Source: Chryseosolibacter histidinae | Lineage (GTDB): Bacteria > Bacteroidota > Bacteroidia > Cytophagales > Cyclobacteriaceae | Direction of reading: 5' to 3' | Assembly (NCBI RefSeq): GCF_018598225.1 | Contig: NZ_JAHESF010000010.1 | Coordinates: 62,001 to 126,000 of the forward strand | Length of the DNA: 64,000 bases | Shown here: positions 16,331 to 24,809 of the stretch, in pieces | Numbering within the stretch: the first letter of the stretch is position 1 | Layout: every line of letters begins with the position of its first letter | Position numbers and translations under genes: made by a program | Notes under the pieces: model-generated | What the model saw: only the letters and a program-made list of their open reading frames with translations | What the model was told of the DNA's origin: nothing | The model's database searches: none

Positions 16331-19300
16331 ATGATGGATCTTATGAGCAGTGTTAAACACAGCCGATCGCTGATTGTGCCCCTGGTAGGAAAGACCAGGT
16401 ATTTGTTTTTGTTATTCTGTTGCCTGAGTATCTGCAGAGTACAGGCGCAGGTGTTTGAGCAGGTCATCGGATACTCCAATGGAATTATCAACAGGCCTGT
16501 GGCCTCTTTCGGAGATAATGGTGTTTATGTAATCGATGAGCAGGCACACAGGGTCATCGGGTATACCAGCGGTGGACAGGTGGCCGTGTCCATTGGCGGA
16601 TATGGAACAGAAGATGGAAAATTCCGGACCCCTTCCGGCATTGCCGTGGCAAATTCCAAGATCTATGTGGTTGACTCCGGCAATCATCGCGTACAGGTCT
16701 TTAGCGCCAGCAGCGGCTCCTTCCTGTACGCATTCGGTTCAGAAGGCTCCGGCGACGGCCAATTCAACACCCCAAAAGGGATCTTTGTTGACAGCTACAA
16801 CCAGGTGATCGTGGTTGACCAGGGTAACGCCCGCATACAGCTGTTCAACTCCAACGGCACGTTTATACGCAAATTTGGCACGTATGGCTCGGGGAATGGT
16901 CAGCTCAACAACCCGGTCGGTGTGTTTTCAGCCGATGTATCATTCCAGCTGCGCATTTACGTTGCCGACGCAGGCAACAACAGGGTGCAGTATTTTGACT
17001 ATAACGGTGCTTACCTGGGCCAGTTCGGAACGGCAGGCACCGGTGACGGGCAGTTCAACAACCCTACCAGTATCCGCACCGTGACCACGAGCAGCGGCGT
17101 GATGCAATTCTTTGTTGCCGACTCCGGTAACAAACGGATCCAGGCTTTTTCAACTGCTGGCGCCTTCTTGGGCATCGTAGGATCGGCAGGTACCGGCGAC
17201 GGCCAGTTCAACGCGATCTCGGATCTGGCAACTGTTACCTATGGCTTCAGGGCGTGTGACCCGGTGAACGGTACGATCTCTACTTTCCTCGGGGGCGGCA
17301 CAGGACTTCCCACGTTCAGCAGCAAATTCAGCCAGAACACAACCGCTAACGGCAGGCTGTATTATCCGCAGAACATGGCGAGGCTTAACAGCTTTCTCTA
17401 TGCGGCGGATAAAAAGAACAAGCGCATCCAGATCTTCAACGTTACGTTCGGCAACGCCTACGAATCCAAGTTCGGTGAAGGTTACGCCGTGGAGGGCATC
17501 GCAGTGGACGAGTCTAACAAAGTATACGCTACAAATCCGGTCGACAACAAGATCCGCGTATACAACAGCATTGGCGGTTTTCAATATGAAATAGGAGCCT
17601 CAGGTTCAGGTCCGGGCCAGCTCAATACACCTGGCGATCTTGTAGTGGTGAAATCAGGATCTGACAATCTCCTTTATGTGCTTGACAGAGGAAACTACCG
17701 CGTTCAGGTATTTAATGCCGCCACAGGGATCCCTGTGCGCAACTTCGGTACGCAAGGAACAGGCAATGGCCAGTTCACCACACCCAACGGTATCGGTGCT
17801 GACGCATCGGGCAAGATCTATGTAGCAGAAGACTACCGGATCCAGGTATTCGATGGCAACGGCAACTGGCTCAAGACCATTACGGGCGCGGGACAAGGCT
17901 CCGGCAACGGCCAGTTTGATCGCATCCAGGATGTGGCCGTGGATGCCAGCGGGAATATCTACGTTGTGGAAAACAGCAATAACAGGATCCAGCTGCTGAC
18001 CAGTGAAGGTGTTTTCATCCGGAAGTTCGGCACTTTCGGTTTTGGTGATGGAGAATTCAACAATCCTTCCGGGATCTTTTTGTACGAGAACCAGATCTAC
18101 GTTGCAGACCAGATGAACCACCGGTTGCAGGTGCTGCAGGCGAAGTCGGCTCCCCAGATCAATTTCTCCAACTTCACCCATACCTTCGGTGAAGCTCCGT
18201 TCGCGCTGAATGCCACCTCCAACTCCACAGGCGCCATCACCTACAGTGTGGTGGTGGGAGGCACAGGATCCGTAACGCTGAACGGGAACACGGTTACGCT
18301 GACGCAGGCCGGTGATGTGTTCCTCAGGGCGAGTGTTGCGGAAGACGCCAATTATAAGGCAGCTTACAAGGATGTCCAGCTGACCATCAACAAGGGTACT
18401 GCCCAGCTCACCCTCAGCGACCTCCAGCATTATTACGATAACACACCGAAATACGCCACGGTCACAACCAGTCCCGCGGGATTGCAAGGTGTCAGCGTAA
18501 GTTATGTCAAGGACGGCGTTTATTCCAGCTATGCGCAGGCTATCGGCCAGTATAACGTGGTAGCAACCCTGAACAACACAAATTACACGGCACCAACAGC
18601 CTCTGACGTGCTTACGGTCTCCGGTAAGCTGACGCCCGTGATCAACAACTTTAACGACTTCTCCAAAACCTACGGCGAAGGTCCATTTACGCTCAACGCC
18701 ACCACTAATTCCACCGGGGCTATTACCTATAGTGAAGAGAGTGGCGGCACCGGCGACGTTACGCTTTCGGGCAACACTGTAACGATCGTAAAGGCAGGCT
18801 CTGTCTTTCTAAAAGCCAGCGTGGCAGAAAGCGCAAACCATGTTGCGACCTCGAAGACCATTGTCCTGACCATCAACAAGGCCGCAGCTGGTATCACGCT
18901 GGGCAGCCTGACGCACGTATATGACGGCGCAGCCAAATCAGCAACCTACATCACAACTCCTTCGGGAAAAGCTGTAGCGATCGAGTATCGCCAGGGTGGA
19001 ACACTCATTGCCAATCCCGTGAACGCCGGAAGCTACGACGTAACGGCTACTGTGAGTGACGACAACTACCAGGGAACGACTACAGGAATGCTCATCGTCA
19101 GCAAAGGCACGGCCGCCGTTAACCTGAGCAGCCTCACCCATACGTATGATGGTTCGGTCAAATACGCAACCTACAGCACCACTCCTTCAGGAAAAACTGT
19201 AGTGATCGAGTATCGCCAGAATGGAACACTCATTTCCTATCCCGCGAACGCCGGAAGTTACGACGTAACGGCTACGGTGACTGACAACAACTACCAGGGA

Positions 19301-22036
19301 TCCGCCACCGGCACACTGGTGATCAACAAGGCCACGGCAACGATCAGCATCGGCAACCTCACGCACACTTACAACGGCACCGTAAAAGCCGCAACTGCTA
19401 CCACCACACCTGCCGGAAGAACGGTTTCCTTCGAATACCGCCAGGGAGGTGTATCGGCTACTCCGACCAAAGCGGGCCAGTACAACATTACCGCTACGGT
19501 GAACGATGCCAATTACCAGGGAACGGCTACCGCGTTGCTCACCATCAACAAAGCGCCCCTGACCATCAAAGCCGACGACGTTTCGAGAAAATATGGTGTG
19601 GCAAACCCTGCTTCTTATTCTTTCACCTTCACGGGTCTCGTGAATGGCGAAAATGCGCTGGCGGCATTGACCACATTTCCTTCCGCCGCAACAACAGCAA
19701 CGGTAACGAGCAATGCGGGTACAACCTATCCCATTACGTCCAGTGGCGCTGCTTCCGACAACTATGCGCTCACCTATCAGAATGGCACCCTCACCATCAC
19801 CCAGGCAGACGCCACACTCTCGCTCAGTAACCTCAGCCACACCTATGACGGCCAGGCCAAGGCAGCTACGGTGAGCACCGAGCCCGCAGGCCTGTCTGGT
19901 GTATCCATCACTTACAAACAGGGCGCCTCCACTGTAACACCGGTAAACGTTGGCACCTATACTGTTGAAGCAAGGTTGAGCAACATCAACTATGCTGCCC
20001 CGATGGTGACAGGCACCCTGACCATCAGCAACAAACCTGTGGCTTCTATTACCAACTTCGGCAACCTCACCAAAACTTACGGTGATGTACCGTTCAACCT
20101 GAATGCCAGCGCCAACTCAACTGGCGCCATCACGTATTCGGCGTTCAGCGTTACCGGTGAGGTCACCATCAGCAACAACACGGTCACGATCCTCAAGGCA
20201 GGCACGGTAACGCTGCAGGTCAATGTTGCCGAAGATGCGAATTACGCCGCTGCGTCGCTCCAGGCCACACTCGAGATCGGCAAGGCACCGCTTACCGTCA
20301 CGGCCCATAACAAGACGCGCCTTTACGGAGAGAACAATCCTCCCCTCACCTGGTCCTTCAGCGGTTTCAAAAATGGAGACGACAACAGCGTCATCGATAG
20401 CCAGCCTTACACTTTGCTGGATGCAATAGCCTCATCACCTGCAGGCAACTATCCCATCAAGTTGGCTGGCGCCAGCGATAACAACTACCAGATCTCCTAT
20501 GCAGACGGTACGCTCACGGTGGCGAAAGCTCCCCTGACGATCACGGCTGAAAACAAAACACGTACGTACGGCGACTCCAACCCGGCCTTCACCTTTACCT
20601 ATGAAGGATTCAGACTTAATGACTCAAAAGCAGATCTCACAGCACTGCCCGTGGCAACAACAACTGCTACCGTAGAAAGCGATGCCGGAAGCTACGCCAT
20701 ACAATCTGCTGGTGCCGCAGCACTGAATTACCAGATCACTTATGTATCAGGTACACTTACTGTAACCCAGGCGCCGCTATCGGTGAAGGTCGCTGATGCA
20801 AGCCGGAAATATGGAGATGCGAATCCCGTGTTCTTGCTCACCTATGAAGGCTTCAGGAATGGGGACGTTGTCGAAGATCTGAAGGTGAAGCCTGACGTTT
20901 CTACTGAAGTCGATGAGCGTTCAGATGTCGGAACCTACCCGATCGTTCTGTCTGGCGGCAGCGATCCGAACTACGACTTCGTGAGCTATAGCAACGGCAT
21001 ACTGACCATTGAAAAGGCAGACCAGCACATCATCTTCCCTGCCATCGGCAGCAAGAATGTGAATGATAAGGATTTCGAGATCGGTGCCAGCGCTTCGTCA
21101 GGCCTTGCAATAACGTATACAGTGGCAGGCCCAGCGGTGCTTGTTGAAGGAAACAAGATCAGTCTTACGGGCAAGGCCGGAACGGTTACCGTAAAAGCCA
21201 GTCAGGCCGGCGATCAGAACCATAAAGCTGCAGCGGATGTGATCAGAACTTTTGCAGTGAACGAGAAGCTTAGCCAGGTGATCACGTTTGCCACCTTCGC
21301 ACAAAGAACGTTCGATCAGGGCAACGTTGTGCTGAACGCAAGCGCAAGCTCAAACCTGGGTGTAAGCTTCACCAGCAGCGACAACACGGTGGCCACCATC
21401 GATGGCAATGTGGTGGTCGTCAAAAAGCCGGGCACCGTGGTCATCACCGCTTCGCAGGAAGGAAACGATATCTACAATGCCGCGCCGCAGGTAAACCGTA
21501 CCCTCGTCATTGCGAAGGGCGTGCAGCAGATCGTTTTTGATGCACTGATGGAAAAAACATTGGGTGAAGAAAGCTTCAGGCTCGATGCAAAAACATCGTC
21601 AGGGTTGCCTGTATCGTACACCAGCAGCAACACTGCTGTGGCCACCATCAACGGTGATGTTGTAACGATCGTAGGCGAAGGTGAAGCGATCATCACCGCA
21701 GCGCAGACTGGTAACGACGTATACGCATCGGCGGAAGCGGTAAACCAAAAGCTTGTGGTAAGACTGATCACGGAAGCCGAGTTCACGCCCGACAGAAGTG
21801 CCAGCGCCTACCCCAACCCGGCTACCGACCTGCTGGTGGTAGAAACGAAAGTGGCCGCCAGCGGCAGCGTTGTTCGTGTGACGGATCTTCACGGAAGAAA
21901 CATGAACGTGACCGTTCGCGAGGCAGATGCGTTCACACACAACATCGACGTGAGCTCCCTGCCTTCAGGGGTGTACGTGGTGCAGGTGAACCTGGGCGCC
22001 CGTGTGATCACTACGCAACGTATTGTAAAAAGATAA
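16331..22036 (+). CDS. Giant NHL-repeat / MBG-domain surface protein with T9SS type A tail
   Basis: A 1901-residue secreted protein. ATG 16331 is preferred over 16250 because a signal peptide then follows within about 36 residues (VGKTRYLFLLFCCLSICRVQAQ region). The first third (about 40-620) is a series of NHL propeller repeats of about 45 residues (GSGDGQFNTPKGIFVD, IYVVDSGNHRVQVF). The middle (620-1800) is a chain of bacterial Ig-like/MBG domains (KTYGDVPFNLNASANSTG, APLTIKADDVSRKYGVANP, YDGSVKYATYSTTPSG). The last 80 residues, from SASAYPNPATDLLVV to ITTQRIVKR, are a T9SS type A sorting domain, so the protein is exported through the type IX system and anchored or released. Function is likely adhesive; no enzyme motif is visible. 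Two neighbouring MBG repeats are nearly identical in DNA (see findings). Confidence 0.93.
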   Translation: MMDLMSSVKHSRSLIVPLVGKTRYLFLLFCCLSICRVQAQVFEQVIGYSNGIINRPVASFGDNGVYVIDEQAHRVIGYTSGGQVAVSIGGYGTEDGKFRTPSGIAVANSKIYVVDSGNHRVQVFSASSGSFLYAFGSEGSGDGQFNTPKGIFVDSYNQVIVVDQGNARIQLFNSNGTFIRKFGTYGSGNGQLNNPVGVFSADVSFQLRIYVADAGNNRVQYFDYNGAYLGQFGTAGTGDGQFNNPTSIRTVTTSSGVMQFFVADSGNKRIQAFSTAGAFLGIVGSAGTGDGQFNAISDLATVTYGFRACDPVNGTISTFLGGGTGLPTFSSKFSQNTTANGRLYYPQNMARLNSFLYAADKKNKRIQIFNVTFGNAYESKFGEGYAVEGIAVDESNKVYATNPVDNKIRVYNSIGGFQYEIGASGSGPGQLNTPGDLVVVKSGSDNLLYVLDRGNYRVQVFNAATGIPVRNFGTQGTGNGQFTTPNGIGADASGKIYVAEDYRIQVFDGNGNWLKTITGAGQGSGNGQFDRIQDVAVDASGNIYVVENSNNRIQLLTSEGVFIRKFGTFGFGDGEFNNPSGIFLYENQIYVADQMNHRLQVLQAKSAPQINFSNFTHTFGEAPFALNATSNSTGAITYSVVVGGTGSVTLNGNTVTLTQAGDVFLRASVAEDANYKAAYKDVQLTINKGTAQLTLSDLQHYYDNTPKYATVTTSPAGLQGVSVSYVKDGVYSSYAQAIGQYNVVATLNNTNYTAPTASDVLTVSGKLTPVINNFNDFSKTYGEGPFTLNATTNSTGAITYSEESGGTGDVTLSGNTVTIVKAGSVFLKASVAESANHVATSKTIVLTINKAAAGITLGSLTHVYDGAAKSATYITTPSGKAVAIEYRQGGTLIANPVNAGSYDVTATVSDDNYQGTTTGMLIVSKGTAAVNLSSLTHTYDGSVKYATYSTTPSGKTVVIEYRQNGTLISYPANAGSYDVTATVTDNNYQGSATGTLVINKATATISIGNLTHTYNGTVKAATATTTPAGRTVSFEYRQGGVSATPTKAGQYNITATVNDANYQGTATALLTINKAPLTIKADDVSRKYGVANPASYSFTFTGLVNGENALAALTTFPSAATTATVTSNAGTTYPITSSGAASDNYALTYQNGTLTITQADATLSLSNLSHTYDGQAKAATVSTEPAGLSGVSITYKQGASTVTPVNVGTYTVEARLSNINYAAPMVTGTLTISNKPVASITNFGNLTKTYGDVPFNLNASANSTGAITYSAFSVTGEVTISNNTVTILKAGTVTLQVNVAEDANYAAASLQATLEIGKAPLTVTAHNKTRLYGENNPPLTWSFSGFKNGDDNSVIDSQPYTLLDAIASSPAGNYPIKLAGASDNNYQISYADGTLTVAKAPLTITAENKTRTYGDSNPAFTFTYEGFRLNDSKADLTALPVATTTATVESDAGSYAIQSAGAAALNYQITYVSGTLTVTQAPLSVKVADASRKYGDANPVFLLTYEGFRNGDVVEDLKVKPDVSTEVDERSDVGTYPIVLSGGSDPNYDFVSYSNGILTIEKADQHIIFPAIGSKNVNDKDFEIGASASSGLAITYTVAGPAVLVEGNKISLTGKAGTVTVKASQAGDQNHKAAADVIRTFAVNEKLSQVITFATFAQRTFDQGNVVLNASASSNLGVSFTSSDNTVATIDGNVVVVKKPGTVVITASQEGNDIYNAAPQVNRTLVIAKGVQQIVFDALMEKTLGEESFRLDAKTSSGLPVSYTSSNTAVATINGDVVTIVGEGEAIITAAQTGNDVYASAEAVNQKLVVRLITEAEFTPDRSASAYPNPATDLLVVETKVAASGSVVRVTDLHGRNMNVTVREADAFTHNIDVSSLPSGVYVVQVNLGARVITTQRIVKR

Positions 22037-22050
22037 ATTAACCTGAGCTG

Positions 22051-22092
22051 AATACCCGGGAGAGATCACGTGCAAGATTTCGAACGGGTATT
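22051..22092 (+). terminator. Possible terminator after the giant surface protein
   Basis: AATACCCG at 22051-22058 pairs with CGGGTATT at 22085-22092, followed by TTCTCTC. The loop is long (26 bases) and the T-run broken, so termination may be partial and the next lipoprotein may be read through. Confidence 0.4.
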
Positions 22093-22115
22093 TTCTCTCA
22101 AAAACATGACAAAGT

Positions 22116-22547
22116 ATGAAGATCTATAGAATGATGCTCATGATCGCGGTGCTGGCCATTGGTACCCTGGTTGGCTGCGACGATGAACCCCAATCCAAAG
22201 AAGAAGTTTTTCTGAAAGACCTCAACGGCGCGTGGACCCTTATTGCAGGACAGGTTACGGTAGACCAGAAAGACGTTACGAATGCTTTCAAGGGAATGAC
22301 GATCACCTTCTCCACAGGCAAGAACTACGCCGTGATCAACCCCGCGCCTCCCCTCTGGCCTGCCGGTGGTTCATTCACACTGGAAGCAGGAGACAATGGT
22401 TTATTCAACATCCGTCGTGATGACAACGTGCTGGTTAGTGTAAAATCGCTCACCTCAACTACCGTCTTGCTGGAGCTTCAATACACCGCCCCTGCCGGCA
22501 GATCGAACAGTGTTAGCGGACGGTATGCTTTTATGATGACAAAATAG
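22116..22547 (+). CDS. Small lipoprotein, lipocalin-like
   Basis: A 143-residue lipoprotein: signal MKIYRMMLMIAVLAIGTLVG with cysteine 21 followed by DDEPQSKEE. The mature part starts LNGAWTLIAGQVTVDQKDVT, the layout of lipocalin-like proteins (DUF5004 and relatives) in which a conserved W follows the first strand, then MTITFSTGKNYAVINP and VLLELQYTAPAGRSNSVSGRYAF. It is 79 bp after the giant T9SS protein on the same strand and could be an accessory of it. The stop TAG overlaps the first unit of a heptad repeat element. Confidence 0.7.
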   Translation: MKIYRMMLMIAVLAIGTLVGCDDEPQSKEEVFLKDLNGAWTLIAGQVTVDQKDVTNAFKGMTITFSTGKNYAVINPAPPLWPAGGSFTLEAGDNGLFNIRRDDNVLVSVKSLTSTTVLLELQYTAPAGRSNSVSGRYAFMMTK

Positions 22548-22680
22548 TTACCGGTTGCCGGTTTCGGATGAGCTTCGGATATCACAATTGTGTTTCAATT
22601 CTACTTGAACAGAAACCGAAAAGTGATTTCAACACCTCACGAAACCGGCTATCCGGTAACCGGCAACTGGCAACCAATTT
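22546..22680. repeat. Heptad foldback element, GGTTACC/GGTTGCC family, copy 1
   Basis: Left arm AGTTACCGGTTGCCGG (22546-22561) begins inside the stop codon of the lipoprotein gene. Right arm 22641-22676 holds GGTAACC, GGCAACT, GGCAACC units. The spacer end CACCTCACGAAACCGG (22633-22648) is nearly identical to 27870-27885, and both copies end with GGCAACTGGCAACCAATT. That points to one dispersed element. Confidence 0.85.
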
Positions 22681-22692
22681 AACTCTTCCAAA

Positions 22693-23328
22693 ATGACCCG
22701 AGTGTTCCTTTGCCAGCCTGACCATTACAAGCATGTGCTGTCATTCTTTATCGATAATACTGCAGGTTTCAAAGTTGCCGGTGCCTGTCACAAATCGGTG
22801 GAGCTGGAAGCGCAGGTTCATCTGACACAACCCAACCTGGTACTGCTCGACATCGCGCTTGGAAATGGAATTGATATGCTCGTGCAGATGAGGAAACATG
22901 CACCCACAGCCAGGGTGATCGTGCTCACGGAAACGGAAGACCCCGCGGTTGTTTTGCAATGCCTGGCACTGGGAGCAGCGGGTTATCTCCTGGTACGGAA
23001 GACCACGCTGCCACGACTCATCGATTTCATACGCGATGCCTGTGAAGGTGGTGTGCCCATCAGTCCTGCGCTGGTAAAACACATTGTAAAAGCGCTACCT
23101 CCCGGGGGCGGTCCTGTTGTGCTGAGCAGCACGCTTACCCGGCGCGAAACGGAGATCCTGCAGCTGATGGTGAACGGACAAACCTACAAAGCCATTTCCT
23201 TCAGTCTGAACATCGCGCTCGATACGGTTCGCTCGCACATCAGAAATATTTATGACAAGCTCGAGGTCCATTCGAAATCAGAAGCCGTGGTGAAAGCGCT
23301 CAGGGAAAGAGTAGTTACGAGTTATTAA
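22693..23328 (+). CDS. NarL/FixJ-type response regulator (atypical receiver)
   Basis: A 211-residue regulator: receiver domain 1-120 and LuxR-type helix-turn-helix 145-205 (LTRRETEILQLMVNGQTYKA, LNIALDTVRSHIRNIYDKLE). The phosphorylatable aspartate is D53 (LVLLDIALGNG) and the switch threonine is present (VIVLTETED). The acidic pair near residue 10 is reduced to one (QPDH), and the conserved lysine after GAAGYLL is V, followed by RK. Such receivers may work without ordinary phosphorylation. No histidine kinase is nearby, so it is an orphan. It is preceded by a heptad element. Confidence 0.88.
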   Translation: MTRVFLCQPDHYKHVLSFFIDNTAGFKVAGACHKSVELEAQVHLTQPNLVLLDIALGNGIDMLVQMRKHAPTARVIVLTETEDPAVVLQCLALGAAGYLLVRKTTLPRLIDFIRDACEGGVPISPALVKHIVKALPPGGGPVVLSSTLTRRETEILQLMVNGQTYKAISFSLNIALDTVRSHIRNIYDKLEVHSKSEAVVKALRERVVTSY

Positions 23329-23347
23329 CTTCTGGTTACGGGGCTAC

Positions 23348-23390
23348 CGACTAACAGCTCGAAGCTTAGGACCCGAGGCTGCTCCTGCTG
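23348..23390. repeat. Short heptad tract, CTCGAAG/GAGGCTC family
   Basis: GCTCGAAGCTTAGGACCCGAG and neighbouring units lie between the convergent response regulator and LspA genes. The last codons of LspA (SSLGS and stop) lie inside it. Confidence 0.5.
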
Positions 23391-23881
23391 CGTTTCATAT
23401 CTTTTAAATACGCATCCAACAAAACGAAGAGCATGCCGGTCATGATCGAAACGTCGGCCATATTGAAGATGCCGGTCTGGAAGATCACAAAATTGATATG
23501 TAAAAAATCCGTTACGGAGCCATAAACGATCCGGTCGTAGATATTACCGATGCCACCTCCTACAACGAAGCAGATACCGGTGAGCGAAAGGGAAGAAAGT
23601 TCCTTGCGTGTGAGCACGTACACCAGCGCCAGGACGAGCACGGCAAGTGGTAAAAAAGTGAGCAGCGTTACCTGCAGCGCCGGCGACAACGAAGATCCAA
23701 GGCTTAAAAAAGCGCCTTTGTTCTCGATCCTGGTCAGGGTCACGTAATGGTTTAGCAAACCGATGCGCTCGTCATCCGCGACCCGCGCCCTGACGATCTT
23801 TTTCGAGATCTGATCACATCCGACATTCATGCTCAGTAATGCAAATACCAGCAAAATCCTGAAGATCCCTTTTACATTCAT
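23366..23881 (-). CDS. lspA: Lipoprotein signal peptidase II
   Basis: A 171-residue inner-membrane aspartic protease that cuts the signal peptide from lipid-modified prolipoproteins. Four membrane segments are visible. The two catalytic aspartates are D116 in GGGIGNIYDRI and D143 in GIFNMADVSIM, and the early CDQISKKIV segment fits the family. The gene is complete, though GGGIGN replaces the more common GGALGN. It is single, between a regulator and a transporter, and serves the many lipoproteins of this genome. Its end overlaps a heptad tract, giving a short extra tail after KDMKRSR. Confidence 0.95.
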   Translation of the reverse strand: MNVKGIFRILLVFALLSMNVGCDQISKKIVRARVADDERIGLLNHYVTLTRIENKGAFLSLGSSLSPALQVTLLTFLPLAVLVLALVYVLTRKELSSLSLTGICFVVGGGIGNIYDRIVYGSVTDFLHINFVIFQTGIFNMADVSIMTGMLFVLLDAYLKDMKRSRSSLGS

Positions 23882-23942
23882 ATTGGCGGCTATTGGTTAA
23901 CCAAGATAGTAATTTTTTGTTCAAGAACATCGGTAGACAGGT

Positions 23943-24006
23943 GCAAGCTGCTAGCCACGGCTGCGAGGGGGATACCGTCTCAAAGCTCGAGGCTCGAGGC
24001 TCGCGA
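23943..24006. repeat. Heptad repeat tract, GAGGCTC family
   Basis: Units AAGCTCG, AGGCTCG, AGGCTCG run into the end of the next gene. The preceding string TGCGAGGGGGATACCGTCTC is matched by 41987-42006 (TGCGAGGGAGCACCGTCTC), so both tracts share spacer as well as units. Confidence 0.75.
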
Positions 24007-24007
24007 T

Positions 24008-24643
24008 TCACAGCTGTGTTACAAATCGATAAGTACCGCTATCAATGATAATGTAGACCCCAAGCCCGATCAGCACCGCCGGAAAGAGAATATGGTTATA
24101 TTTTTTCAACCTGTCCGTTACCACGGGATGGCTGGTGGCATACGCCGCAATGGCGAGCCAGACATACACCAGCGCCAGGAAGATCAGGGTGGTGATGCCC
24201 AACTCGGGCAGCGATGCTTTCGCGAAAAGCGGAACATAGATACCGATATTGTCACCACCATTGGCGATGGTGATGGCCGCAATGCCGAATGCTTCCTGGC
24301 CGATCATGTTGCTCAGCAGTCCTCCCTTGCGTTTTTTTATTGTTAGGGCATTGCCTTCGTCATCATCTGCCTTATTCTTCACGTGACTGACGATCTTGGC
24401 TACGCCGAGGTAAATGGGGAACAACCCGAGAAGCCCGATGTATGGCAGGGGCACCACGATACCGATGAGCGCTCCGGCGATGCTCAATAAGATCAGCGCG
24501 ATGATGCCCATGTACTGTCCGGCAACAATGCTTCGCCGCTCCAGCGAATGCGGCACCTGGGTGAACAGGGTCATCAGGATAAAAATATCATCGATATTGG
24601 TAGAAACGAATGCGATAAACGCCGTAAGCACGGTTTCAGTCAT
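24008..24643 (-). CDS. CadD-type cadmium resistance transporter family protein
   Basis: A 211-residue inner-membrane protein with about six membrane segments. The start MTETVLTAFIAFVSTNIDDI and the segment FILMTLFTQVPHSLERRSIVAGQYMG are typical of the Cad family (PF03596), which includes staphylococcal CadD; the acidic NIDD in the first helix and the later ANGGDNIGIYVPLF are the two family signatures. CadD-like proteins export or bind cadmium, but homologues are widespread and some handle other substrates. It stands alone; no metal regulator lies beside it. Confidence 0.88.
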   Translation of the reverse strand: MTETVLTAFIAFVSTNIDDIFILMTLFTQVPHSLERRSIVAGQYMGIIALILLSIAGALIGIVVPLPYIGLLGLFPIYLGVAKIVSHVKNKADDDEGNALTIKKRKGGLLSNMIGQEAFGIAAITIANGGDNIGIYVPLFAKASLPELGITTLIFLALVYVWLAIAAYATSHPVVTDRLKKYNHILFPAVLIGLGVYIIIDSGTYRFVTQL

Positions 24644-24647
24644 CGAC

Positions 24648-24682
24648 CAGGATTAAATGATTTACAGGATAAACAGGATTTG
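24648..24682. repeat. Nine-bp-period repeat, CAGGATTTA family
   Basis: CAGGATTAAATGATTTACAG followed by GATAAACAGGATTTG. Same family as 51745-51899 and 59592-59629. Confidence 0.7.
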
Positions 24683-24737
24683 AGGGAACAAGGTACGGAT
24701 TTCACGCTGAAACTCAGTATGAAAATAGTTTCGGGGA

Positions 24738-24809
24738 TGAGACATGAGATAATGCAACCCGAGTCTCAAATCTCATCCCGATAGCTATCGGGACTCAAGT
24801 CTCATATCT
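24738..24809. repeat. Heptad foldback, GTCTCAA/ATCTCAT family
   Basis: GAGTCTC and AAATCTC units lie on both sides of the perfect palindrome CCCGATAGCTATCGGG (24777-24792). Read on the other strand the phase continues into CGGGTTG. The same palindrome type occurs at 31944-31961. It sits directly after the stop of the 24810 gene and may help end its transcript. Confidence 0.65.

Noticed and set aside
17654-18487. 277-codon minus-strand frame inside the giant surface protein
   Set aside because: It is opposite a clear NHL/MBG repeat region and arises from its repetitive codon pattern.
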